Positions 26,066 through 32,807 of a stretch of 32,807 nt of DNA are shown here, in pieces (position 1 is the first letter of the stretch; every line of letters starts with the position of its first letter). Made by a program: the position numbers and the translations under genes. The notes under the pieces are model-generated. The model was given only the letters and a program-made list of their open reading frames with translations. It searched no databases and had not been told where the DNA came from. This stretch comes from Anaerolineae bacterium (lineage in GTDB: Bacteria; Chloroflexota; Anaerolineae; B4-G1; SLSP01), in NCBI GenBank assembly GCA_003562365.1, contig PWVB01000418.1, forward strand, positions 1 to 32,807. Direction: 5' to 3'.

Positions 26066-27016
26066 TCAAGCATTCCGTAATCCTAAGTGAGTCTGCCAAA
26101 GGTGGACCGCTCCAGCGGCGGTCAGTGCCTCTACCACTGCGGGTAGTCTGCTCTCTTCCACCAAAGCGATGATATTGCCGCCTTGCCCAGATCCTGTCAA
26201 TTTGGCGCCCAAGGCGCCGGCGCTGCGCGCCGCGAGCGTCAAGGTGTCGAGTTGCGAGAGTGACACTCCCATTTTCATTAGAAGTTCATGATTCTCATTG
26301 AGAAGCGTGCCCAGTGCCGGTAGCGCGCCCTGCTCGATGGCTGCTCGTGCAGCTCGCACTATGGCTCCGATGCAGTTGAAGATGACGTTATAATAGTCAG
26401 GGGCGGCCATCCAACGGCGTCGGACCCCGGTGATTGCTGTACGGCTGGAACTGGCGATGCCGCTATTGGCAATCACGAGGTGAAAGGGTGACCGAATGCT
26501 GAAGATCTCAGGCGGGGACCCTTTCACAAAGTAGACTGGTTGCTCCCAAGCAATGACAGTGTTGTCTATGCCGCTGGGTGTGCCGTGGTGGATCTTCTCG
26601 ACTTCGTAGGTGAGCTCGCTAACAATGGTAGGGGAAAGTTCCACACCAAGGGCGGCGCTTAAGGCGCGCACAGTGGCGGCGGTGATCGCTGCACCGCTAC
26701 CCATTCCGGAGCCGATGGGCAAGTCGGATTTTAGGGTGAGGGTGGCGTCCGGTTCGTCCTCTCCCAGATAGTCCAGTACTAGATCGACGGTTTGCTTGAG
26801 GGGATTCCCGTCGCGCAGATCGCGGTAGGCAAATTCCCGGTGTAGGTCGAGCGCTATGATTTGCATTCCCTCACCGCAAGCGGTTGGCCTAATCTCTGCT
26901 CGAGCGCGTCTATCGCTCACCGGCAGGGCGATGGCGGGCTGACCGTAGACGACGCTATGTTCGCCGCAGAGGATCACCTTCCCGGTAGCCGTACGCTCAG
27001 TCGCTCTTATTTTCAT
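26066..27016 (-). CDS. mvk: Mevalonate kinase
   Basis: A 316-aa GHMP-family kinase that converts mevalonate to 5-phosphomevalonate. Visible motifs are GKVILCGEHSVVYGQPAIA (K13, E19, H20), the ATP-binding PIGSGMGSGAA (100-110), EKIHHGTPSGIDN with the catalytic base D151, and the third GHMP motif GAKLTGSGQGGN near the C-terminus. Length and motifs fit mevalonate kinase better than phosphomevalonate kinase or galactokinase. ATG 27016 starts 7 nt after the prenyltransferase stop, so it belongs to the same transcript. It feeds the isopentenyl phosphate kinase encoded next. Confidence 0.95.
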   Translation of the reverse strand: MKIRATERTATGKVILCGEHSVVYGQPAIALPVSDRRARAEIRPTACGEGMQIIALDLHREFAYRDLRDGNPLKQTVDLVLDYLGEDEPDATLTLKSDLPIGSGMGSGAAITAATVRALSAALGVELSPTIVSELTYEVEKIHHGTPSGIDNTVIAWEQPVYFVKGSPPEIFSIRSPFHLVIANSGIASSSRTAITGVRRRWMAAPDYYNVIFNCIGAIVRAARAAIEQGALPALGTLLNENHELLMKMGVSLSQLDTLTLAARSAGALGAKLTGSGQGGNIIALVEESRLPAVVEALTAAGAVHLWQTHLGLRNA

Positions 27017-27023
27017 CGGGACA

Positions 27024-27899
27024 TCAGCGTAGGTACATAATAGCCACGACCGTAAAGCCCCATAGGAAGATATTGGCTTGAGAGGGAAGGTCGGTCAACA
27101 AGACCTCATCAGGGGCAAGGGTGCACTGCTCGGCATGGATAAGGTACATATAACGAAAGAGGCCATAGATCACGAAGGGGATGGTGAGCATCATTGCGTG
27201 GTTCTCCGGCAGGTTGGTCGCCGAAAAGGTGTAAAGAGCATAGGCCAAGATCGTAGAGGAGGTGACGATGGTGATCAGTTGATCCAGCAGGGGCAGTGTA
27301 TACGCCCTAAGGGTGGGGCGGTGGTTCCCGGCCTTGCCCTTAAGAGCGATCAGCTCCCCACGACGCTTCGAGAGACCTAAAAAAAGCGCCAACAGTGTCG
27401 TGCAGATGTAGAGCCAGGGCGAAAAGCGCTCCGCCTGCACCAAGGGCACACCGGCCCCGACGCGCAGAACAAAGCCCGTCGCGATGGCAAGTATATCGAT
27501 TAGGACGATATGCTTTAAAGCAAAGGAGTAGCTGATCTGGAGAACCAGGTAGCCCGCTAAGATCAACGCAAATCCCCATTCAAGCAAGACCGCGGCTATG
27601 AGCGAACCTGCCGCGATGCCGGTGGCCGCGACGATGGCAAGGCGTGGTGAAAGCGCGCCAGAGGCTAGGGGGCGCTGCCGTTTTCTGGGGTGCTGTCGAT
27701 CCTTGTCTAGATCAACGACGTCGTTAATTGTGTAGACGACGCCGGAGACCAAGCAAAACAGGATAAAGCCTGCCACAGTCCTGAGCAGATAAGGAACCCT
27801 GAACAGCTTGATATCAAAGACCAGGGCTGCAAAGATGATGGCGTTCTTCGTCCACTGGTGCGGGCGCATCGTCTTGAGAAACGCAAGCAGAACTGTCAC
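27024..27899 (-). CDS. UbiA-family prenyltransferase, polyprenyl-phosphate phosphoribosyltransferase type
   Basis: A 291-aa protein with about eight or nine TM helices. It begins KTMRPHQWTKNAIIFAALVF, typical of decaprenyl-phosphate phosphoribosyltransferases (Rv3806c type) in the UbiA superfamily. The first Asp-rich motif is NDVVDLDKD (N59, D60, D63, D67), followed by HPRKRQRPLASG. The second conserved region is HIVLIDILAIATGFVLR, and LFLGLSKRRGEL follows. Such enzymes join PRPP to a polyprenyl phosphate, giving lipid-linked phosphoribose, the precursor of arabinofuranosyl or ribofuranosyl donors. Other UbiA reactions remain possible. It is the first gene of the five-gene unit. GTG 27899 is used; an internal ATG (codon 11) would cut off the conserved start. 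It has a good promoter about 50-80 nt upstream. Confidence 0.87.
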   Translation of the reverse strand: MTVLLAFLKTMRPHQWTKNAIIFAALVFDIKLFRVPYLLRTVAGFILFCLVSGVVYTINDVVDLDKDRQHPRKRQRPLASGALSPRLAIVAATGIAAGSLIAAVLLEWGFALILAGYLVLQISYSFALKHIVLIDILAIATGFVLRVGAGVPLVQAERFSPWLYICTTLLALFLGLSKRRGELIALKGKAGNHRPTLRAYTLPLLDQLITIVTSSTILAYALYTFSATNLPENHAMMLTIPFVIYGLFRYMYLIHAEQCTLAPDEVLLTDLPSQANIFLWGFTVVAIMYLR

Positions 27900-27949
27900 G
27901 GTTGGTCTCGTTGGTCAACTCAGCTATGATCTGGCGATAATCCAGGGCA

Positions 27950-27977
27950 ATCATAGCGCGTTCACGGAGTTTGACAA
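27950..27977 (-). promoter_or_regulatory. Promoter of the prenyltransferase-led operon
   Basis: On the - strand: -35 TTGTCA (27977-27972), a 16-nt spacer and -10 TATGAT (27955-27950). The predicted start near 27943 gives a leader of about 43 nt. The -35 box overlaps that of a + strand promoter on the opposite strand. Confidence 0.6.
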
Positions 27978-27998
27978 CTCCCGGCAGGTGTGTATACT
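27971..27998 (+). promoter_or_regulatory. Distal + strand promoter (P1) upstream of rpoC
   Basis: Perfect -35 TTGACA (27971-27976), a 16-nt spacer and -10 TATACT (27993-27998), with a predicted start near 28005. It could drive a separate short RNA or a long rpoC leader of about 325 nt. Confidence 0.6.
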
Positions 27999-28032
27999 GG
28001 GCATAGTTGGCTGAACAAGAGGTCACATAAGT

Positions 28033-28107
28033 ATGCTGATCTCTACGGAGGCGTCAGTGTGGGCTGAAAGACGCGACGGTGGGGCCGTTAGAGGATCAGA
28101 ACGATAA
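28033..28107 (+). CDS. Possible 24-aa leader peptide
   Basis: ATG 28033 to TAA 28105-28107, with AAGAGG 10 nt upstream and promoter P1 in front. The peptide begins MLISTEASVWAERRDGG and has one Trp and several Arg residues, but no run of regulatory codons. The hairpin T-tract follows 24 nt after the stop. Very short frames occur by chance, and this one overlaps the candidate RNA helices. Confidence 0.2.
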   Translation: MLISTEASVWAERRDGGAVRGSER

Positions 28108-28130
28108 GTGAGGCAGGCAGACGATTCCAT

Positions 28131-28163
28131 AACCTGCGGTGAGACTATCTCCTCGGGGGTTTT
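28131..28163 (+). terminator. Imperfect hairpin with T-tract after the candidate small RNA
   Basis: The stem pairs AACCT with GGGTT, CGG with TCG and GAG with CTC around the loop ACTAT, with two mismatches and G-T pairs. It runs into TTTT (28160-28163). It could end P1 transcripts before the second promoter. Confidence 0.4.
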
Positions 28164-28187
28164 GTGCTGCCTGTCGGTCGTTTGTGG

Positions 28188-28215
28188 TTGACTTCTGGGG
28201 GCTATCGGCTATAAT
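28188..28215 (+). promoter_or_regulatory. Proximal rpoC promoter (P2)
   Basis: -35 TTGACT (28188-28193), a 16-nt spacer and perfect -10 TATAAT (28210-28215). The predicted start near 28222 leaves a leader of about 109 nt before rpoC. A palindrome CTGTGTCACAG lies just after the start and could be an operator. Confidence 0.75.
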
Positions 28216-28251
28216 GCGTTGAACTGTGTCACAGATCAAGGCCGGAAAAAA

Positions 28252-28292
28252 GAGCACTGAGATCCACATCTGCTCAGCTGCTCCTTTTATTT
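28252..28292 (+). terminator. Attenuator-like hairpin in the rpoC leader
   Basis: GAGCACTGAG (28252-28261) pairs with CTCAG-C-TGCTC (28273-28283) with one bulged C and an 11-nt loop. CTTTTATTT follows (28284-28292). It looks like an intrinsic terminator between promoter P2 and the rpoC start, so it may attenuate rpoC transcription. Confidence 0.5.
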
Positions 28293-28330
28293 CTAAGGCT
28301 GCTTGAGAGCAATCCGCTAGGGGAGGAAGC

Positions 28331-31300
28331 ATGAACCGAGATGAACGGGTGACCGAAGCACGCACGTTTAAGGTTCTCCGTATCAGCCTGGCTTCACCGG
28401 ATGACATTCTTTCTTGGTCGTATGGTGAGGTCACCAAGCCTGAGACGATCAACTACCGCCGACTGCGTCCTGAAAAAGACGGACTCTTCTGTGAAGCGAT
28501 CTTTGGCCCGTCGCGCGACTATCAGTGTTATTGTGGCAAGTATAAGGGCATTCGATATCGTGGCATCATCTGCGACAAGTGTGGTGTGGAGGTCACGCGT
28601 TCTTCGGTCCGCCGCGAGCGCATGGGGCACATCACTCTGGCTGCACCGGTCGCACATATATGGTACACACGTCGGATTCCCAGCCATTTGAGTGTGGTCC
28701 TGGATCTAAGCAAACGAAACCTGGACCGGGTTCTCTATTTCGCTCAGTACATTGTCATTTCGGTTGATGAGGATGCTCGTCAGCGAGCGTTGAAGCGCAT
28801 TGACGAAGAGGAAAACGCGCGTGTGACAAGGATGGAAGAGGCTGCTACAGCGCGCATTGATGAGTTGGAGGGCCGGGTTACTGAGCGGCAGGAGAAGTTT
28901 GAAGCCGCACAGGAAAAGCTCAAGGCGCAGCTGGAGGAAGAGCTGAACAGCCGTACTGAGAAGATTCTTGGTGAGGCGCGGCGTCTCCAGGATCGCCTTG
29001 AGGGGATGATGGGGCGTGCCACCAGTGACCCCATCTTATTCAGCCCGACGGACACAGTCATTGTGGACGCTGATGAGGTGATCAGCCGCGACCATTACGC
29101 TGTGCTGAACACTGTCGCACAGGACGCATTGGACACCTTGGAATCAGAGATCCGCCAGCGGGAGACCGACGCGCTGAGCCCTGTAGAACAGAGGGTTGAG
29201 GCACAGGCTGAGGATACTCAGGTCTCGGTGACGCAGGTAGATGAGGAGTTAGCCGAGAAGGTCAACATCATCCGCACGCATTACGGCGATCTGCGCGAAG
29301 AGCTCCTGGGACTGGCCGAACTGCAATTCTTTAATGAGCAGCGGTACCGTGAGCTGCGTCAGCGCTGGGGGCAGGTGTTCAAAGCCGGGATGGGCGCTGA
29401 AGCCGTATATGAGTTGCTCCGGGGCCTAGATCTGGAAGAGGTCTCGGAGAAGCTGTGGCACGAAGTGCGGTACGGTCGCTCGGCCCAACGACGTAAGCGG
29501 GCCACGCGACGCCTGCGGGTGGTGGAGGCTTTGCGAAAAAGCCGCAACAATTCAGAGTGGATGATCCTGACAGTGCTGCCCGTCCTGCCACCGGAGCTCC
29601 GCCCGATGGTGCAGTTGGATGGAGGGCGTTTTGCCACCTCGGATCTCAACGATCTCTATCGACGAGTAATCAACCGCAACAACCGCCTTAAGCGTTTGCT
29701 GGAGTTGGGGGCGCCTGAGGTGATTGTCAATAACGAGAAGCGTATGCTTCAGGAGGCCGTCGACAGCCTCATTGATAACAGCCAGCGCGGGAAGGCGATG
29801 AGCCGCCGCGGACGCCGTCAGTTGAAGTCGCTGAGCGATATGCTTAAGGGTAAGAAAGGTCGGTTCCGCCGAAACTTGCTGGGTAAGCGGGTAGACTACT
29901 CTGGACGTTCAGTGATCGTGGTTGGACCGGCTTTGCAGATGCATCAGTGTGGACTGCCAAAGACGATGGCACTGGAGCTTTACCGCCCTTTCATCATTCA
30001 GCGTCTGGTGGAGTATAATTACGCGACCAACGTGAAGGCTGCCAAGCGCTTGATTGAGCGCCAGCGCCCTGAGGTATGGGAGGTGTTGGAAGAGGTTATC
30101 TCCGATCGACCTGTGATGCTTAACCGGGCGCCGACTCTGCACCGTCTAGGCATTCAGGCATTTGAGCCGGTACTGGTTGAAGGGAAAGCTATTCAGCTGC
30201 ATCCGCTGGTCTGTTCTGCTTTCAATGCCGACTTCGACGGTGATCAGATGGCTGTGCACGTGCCGCTCTCCCGAAAAGCTGTTGAGGAGGCCCGTAAGCT
30301 TATGTTGGCGACTCGCAATCTCCTCAAGCCAGCGGATGGCCAGCCGATCGTGGGGCCGTCAAAAGATATGTGTATGGGCATCTACTATATGACGATGGAT
30401 ATGGAGTCCGACAACGGCGATGACAAGGTCTTTGCCGATCTGAACGAGATAGAGATGGCGTATGCGCTGGGTAGGGTCGGTCTGCACGCCAAAATCAAGG
30501 TGGCGCAGGTCTACGACGATCGTACTGCACCGGACGAACCGGTTACGACCACGGTTGGTCGGGCGCTGTTCAACCGCATCGTTCCTGATCCGTTGCGCTA
30601 CATTAACCATCCCCTGGACAAGGGCGAGCTGCAGGACCTTATCGCGCTCTGTTACCGGAAAATGGGTGAGGAGGTCACCGTCGAGTTTGCCGATGCCATC
30701 AAGTCTATGGGCTTTGAGTATGCCACTATCTCCGGCGTGACGATCTCAGTCTTCGACCTCACGGTTCCGGAAGACAAGACTCGGATTCTCGAAGGGGCAA
30801 CCAGTGAGGTCTCTGAGATAGAGCGCCAGTATCGGCGTGGCCTTCTGACCGAGGAGGAACAGTATAATCGGACGATTGAAATCTGGTCACGAGCACGGGA
30901 TTCTGTGTCCAAAGCTGTGGCCAATCAGCTCGATCCCTATGGCCCAATCTCGATCATGGCGAAGTCGGGCGCGTCCAAAGGCGGATTCGGCCCGGTGTCG
31001 CAGCTTTCGGGCATGCGAGGCTTGATGGCCGATCCTTCGGGTCGGATTATCCCGCTGCCGATCCGTTCCAATTTGCGTGAAGGATTGACGGCGTTGGAGT
31101 ACTTCATCTCCACCCACGGCTCACGTAAAGGTCTGGCAGACACGGCGTTGCGCACAGCGGATGCTGGCTATCTAACTCGGCGTCTGGTAGATACCGTTCA
31201 AGACATCATCGTGAACGCCCAAGACTGCGGGACGCGGGCTGGCATCTGGATCCGCCGGACGGACAACGTTGGTGGCCAGTCGATAATCTCTCGGCTGTTG

Positions 31301-32650
31301 GGGCGCATAGCGGCATCGCCGATTGTTCATCCGGAAACAGGTGAGGTTCTAGTAGACCGCGATGAGGAGATTGACGAAGACTGGGCCGAAGTGATTGATC
31401 GACTTGGCATCGAAGAGGTCTACGTGCGCTCCCCGATGACCTGTGAGTTGGAGCACGGCATCTGTCGCCTCTGTTATGGTCGCGACCTAGGCCGTGGTGG
31501 GCTGGTGAAGATCGGCACCGCGGTGGGTATTATTTCCGCACAGTCGATCGGGGAGCCGGGAACGCAGCTGACGCTGCGCACATTCCATACCGGAGGTACG
31601 GCTACTTCGAGTGGTGACATCACCAGCGGCCTGCCCCGTGTTGAGGAGTTACTGGAAGCAAGGAAGTCTCCCAAAGGTGAGGCTGAGATCGCCGATCTTA
31701 GCGGTGTGGTTCACATCACTCGTCAGGGTGACCTGGCAGAAGTGACCATCGTGGACAGTCAAGTTAAGAAGGTCAGTTATGACATTCCCGAAGATTGGGA
31801 GATCTTCGTGGAGGATGGTGACGAGGTGGACCAAGAGGACGTGCTAGCTCGTGGCGAGGCGGATGAGGGCGAGCAAGAGTTGCGCGCCAAATCATCTGGT
31901 CGGATCAGTCGTGATGATCGCGACATCGTGCTGATCTATGAGATCAGTGAGGAGCAAACGTACGCGGTACCACCTTCAGCGAGATTGCTGGTGGCCGAGG
32001 GACAGGAGATTCCCGCTGGGACTCAGCTCTATGAAGGTGTGCCGAACCCGCATCGGATTCTCGAGGTGCAGGGTCGGGAGGCTGTGCAGTTGCACCTCTT
32101 GAATGAAGTCCAGCAGGTATATCGAACTCAGGGTGTTAACATCGCGGACAAGCACTTCGAGGTCATCATCCGCCGGATGCTGAATCGGGTGTTGGTGACG
32201 GAGTCTGGTGACACAGAGTTCTTACCGGGAGACCTTGCCGATCGCGTGCATTTTGAACGCACGAATAGGGAGCTTGTGGAACAAGGCAAGACGCCGGCCC
32301 GGGCGCGCCAGGTACTATTGGGACTGACTAAGGCCTCGCTCGCATCGGAGTCATTCCTGTCAGCCGCTTCCTTCCAGCACACAATTAAGATCCTCTCGAA
32401 TGCCGCAGTGAGTTCTTCGGAGGATCCGTTGTACGGTCTGAAGGAGAACGTCATCATCGGCAAGCTAATACCTGCAGGTACTGGGTACCGCGGCGATGTT
32501 GAAGGGGCAGACGGTCCGATCGAGGAATACGAGGGGGTGCGGATTGAGGGGGATCAGCCAAAGGGCACCTTGCTTAGCGAGATGGAAGAAGAGCCTGAGT
32601 CACTGCTGCTCTCTGACCTTCAACAGCCATTTCGGCTGGAGCCCATCTGA
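28331..32650 (+). CDS. rpoC: DNA-directed RNA polymerase subunit beta'
   Basis: A 1439-aa catalytic subunit. The N-terminal zinc site is C66, C68, C81, C84 ([17 protein letters not shown]). The active-site Mg loop is [12 protein letters not shown] with D634, D636 and D638. The second zinc site is C966, C1038, C1045, C1048 ([20 protein letters not shown]). The trigger-loop region is [18 protein letters not shown]. Residues about 149-335 form a charged, coiled-coil-rich insertion ([31 protein letters not shown]) between [13 protein letters not shown] and the clamp segment [17 protein letters not shown] 28331 has GGGAGG just upstream (4-nt spacing). rpoB is not adjacent; the upstream neighbour is divergent. 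Transcription is likely from promoter P2 through an attenuator-like hairpin, and a strong terminator follows the stop. Confidence 0.98.
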   Translation: MNRDERVTEARTFKVLRISLASPDDILSWSYGEVTKPETINYRRLRPEKDGLFCEAIFGPSRDYQCYCGKYKGIRYRGIICDKCGVEVTRSSVRRERMGHITLAAPVAHIWYTRRIPSHLSVVLDLSKRNLDRVLYFAQYIVISVDEDARQRALKRIDEEENARVTRMEEAATARIDELEGRVTERQEKFEAAQEKLKAQLEEELNSRTEKILGEARRLQDRLEGMMGRATSDPILFSPTDTVIVDADEVISRDHYAVLNTVAQDALDTLESEIRQRETDALSPVEQRVEAQAEDTQVSVTQVDEELAEKVNIIRTHYGDLREELLGLAELQFFNEQRYRELRQRWGQVFKAGMGAEAVYELLRGLDLEEVSEKLWHEVRYGRSAQRRKRATRRLRVVEALRKSRNNSEWMILTVLPVLPPELRPMVQLDGGRFATSDLNDLYRRVINRNNRLKRLLELGAPEVIVNNEKRMLQEAVDSLIDNSQRGKAMSRRGRRQLKSLSDMLKGKKGRFRRNLLGKRVDYSGRSVIVVGPALQMHQCGLPKTMALELYRPFIIQRLVEYNYATNVKAAKRLIERQRPEVWEVLEEVISDRPVMLNRAPTLHRLGIQAFEPVLVEGKAIQLHPLVCSAFNADFDGDQMAVHVPLSRKAVEEARKLMLATRNLLKPADGQPIVGPSKDMCMGIYYMTMDMESDNGDDKVFADLNEIEMAYALGRVGLHAKIKVAQVYDDRTAPDEPVTTTVGRALFNRIVPDPLRYINHPLDKGELQDLIALCYRKMGEEVTVEFADAIKSMGFEYATISGVTISVFDLTVPEDKTRILEGATSEVSEIERQYRRGLLTEEEQYNRTIEIWSRARDSVSKAVANQLDPYGPISIMAKSGASKGGFGPVSQLSGMRGLMADPSGRIIPLPIRSNLREGLTALEYFISTHGSRKGLADTALRTADAGYLTRRLVDTVQDIIVNAQDCGTRAGIWIRRTDNVGGQSIISRLLGRIAASPIVHPETGEVLVDRDEEIDEDWAEVIDRLGIEEVYVRSPMTCELEHGICRLCYGRDLGRGGLVKIGTAVGIISAQSIGEPGTQLTLRTFHTGGTATSSGDITSGLPRVEELLEARKSPKGEAEIADLSGVVHITRQGDLAEVTIVDSQVKKVSYDIPEDWEIFVEDGDEVDQEDVLARGEADEGEQELRAKSSGRISRDDRDIVLIYEISEEQTYAVPPSARLLVAEGQEIPAGTQLYEGVPNPHRILEVQGREAVQLHLLNEVQQVYRTQGVNIADKHFEVIIRRMLNRVLVTESGDTEFLPGDLADRVHFERTNRELVEQGKTPARARQVLLGLTKASLASESFLSAASFQHTIKILSNAAVSSSEDPLYGLKENVIIGKLIPAGTGYRGDVEGADGPIEEYEGVRIEGDQPKGTLLSEMEEEPESLLLSDLQQPFRLEPI

Positions 32651-32676
32651 TCGTTCGTGCGTGAGGCATTCACTTG

Positions 32677-32705
32677 GAGGGCGACTTTAAGGTCGCCCTC
32701 TTTTT
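32677..32705 (+). terminator. Intrinsic terminator of rpoC
   Basis: A perfect 9-bp stem GAGGGCGAC/GTCGCCCTC (32677-32685 with 32692-32700), a 6-nt loop and TTTTT (32701-32705), starting 27 nt after the rpoC stop. Confidence 0.92.
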
Positions 32706-32743
32706 CATGCAACTTCCGACTCATAGGTGCGTAGTACAAAGAA

Positions 32744-32807
32744 ATGGAAACAGAGGAACTGCGCCGTGCACAGCTGGGTGACGAGCGCGCGATCACCCAG
32801 CTTGTGG
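32744..32807 (+). CDS. Probable sigma-70-family (ECF-like) RNA polymerase sigma factor, 5' end only
   Basis: Only the first 21 codons are in the window (METEELRRAQLGDERAITQL). The pattern (E/D)-LRRAQ-x-GD-x-x-A-x-x-x-L is typical of the start of sigma region 2 in ECF and other small sigma-70 factors. ATG 32744 is the only start possible because TAG at 32732 closes the frame upstream. The ribosome site is weak (AAAGAA). It follows the rpoC terminator, so it should have separate control. The assignment rests on a short segment. Confidence 0.55.
   Translation, partial: METEELRRAQLGDERAITQLV

Larger units (their letters stand above)
28005..28163 (+). ncRNA. Candidate small RNA or leader RNA of about 160 nt, family not recognised
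   Basis: It is bounded by promoter P1 and a hairpin with a T-tract. Internally, GATCTCTACGG (28038-28048) can pair with CCGTTAGAGGATC (28085-28097) with two bulges. This encloses GCGTC/GACGC (28051-28055 with 28070-28074). It does not match any riboswitch, 6S RNA, tmRNA or RNase P signature that I know. It may instead be an mRNA for a very short peptide. Confidence 0.35.
27900..28330. other. 431-bp divergent regulatory region
   Basis: It lies between the divergently transcribed prenyltransferase gene (-) and rpoC (+). It contains one - strand promoter, two + strand promoters, two hairpins with T-tracts, a candidate structured RNA with a 24-codon open frame, and a short palindrome CTGTGTCACAG (28224-28234) next to the predicted rpoC start of transcription. 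Each is listed separately. Confidence 0.6.

Noticed and set aside
28005-28163. The candidate RNA as 6S RNA, tmRNA, T-box or a known riboswitch
   Set aside because: No signature sequence or overall fold of those families could be recognised by eye.

Overview
The window looks like a chromosomal segment of a Chloroflexota bacterium (Anaerolineae or a relative). This is inferred from three things: very long GAF-repeat signalling proteins, a mevalonate-kinase plus isopentenyl-phosphate-kinase pair (the archaeal-type mevalonate branch known from Roseiflexus and relatives), and a bacterial RpoC with a long coiled-coil insertion. No rRNA, tRNA, CRISPR array, IS element or phage gene was seen.

Region 1 (1-15040, + strand) is a signalling cluster. 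It holds the 3' part of a LacI-type ligand-binding/GAF protein, a complete paralogue of it, a 1633-aa membrane receptor (about 8 TM segments, Cache-like sensor, HAMP, six GAF domains, no kinase), and an about 1880-aa soluble hybrid histidine kinase (PAS, seven GAF, HisKA, HATPase, two receivers). The first three proteins carry no kinase and each ends in a truncated half-GAF segment. The kinase is the only catalytic component, and no DNA-binding output is nearby. I infer one multi-protein sensory system feeding a single kinase. A 7Fe-type ferredoxin gene (15135-15401) follows with its own promoter, which overlaps the kinase stop codon, and a hairpin terminator.

Region 2 (15467-19036, - strand) reads, in transcription order, a GH1 beta-glycosidase, queA (queuosine tRNA modification) and a PHP-family phosphoesterase. 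Upstream lies a 487-bp gap (19037-19523) with a good promoter for the glycosidase gene and, on the + strand, a short coding-like remnant resembling a sensor-protein linker.

Region 3 (19524-27899, - strand) is a tight five-gene operon. In transcription order it encodes a UbiA-family prenyltransferase of the polyprenyl-phosphate phosphoribosyltransferase type, mevalonate kinase, isopentenyl phosphate kinase, a GT-C (ArnT/PMT-like) glycosyltransferase and a second large GT-C-like membrane protein. The logic runs from isoprenoid precursors, through lipid-linked sugar, to extracytoplasmic glycosyl transfer. The last two proteins share a beta-sandwich module, present once in the first and about four times in the second.

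Region 4 (27900-32705) is a 431-bp divergent regulatory region followed by rpoC. The -35 boxes of two divergent promoters overlap. Between them and rpoC lie two successive promoter-plus-hairpin/U-tract modules, suggesting a small RNA or leader and an attenuator in front of rpoC. rpoC has no rpoB directly upstream and ends in a strong intrinsic terminator. The window closes with the first 21 codons of a probable sigma-70-family (ECF-like) factor.
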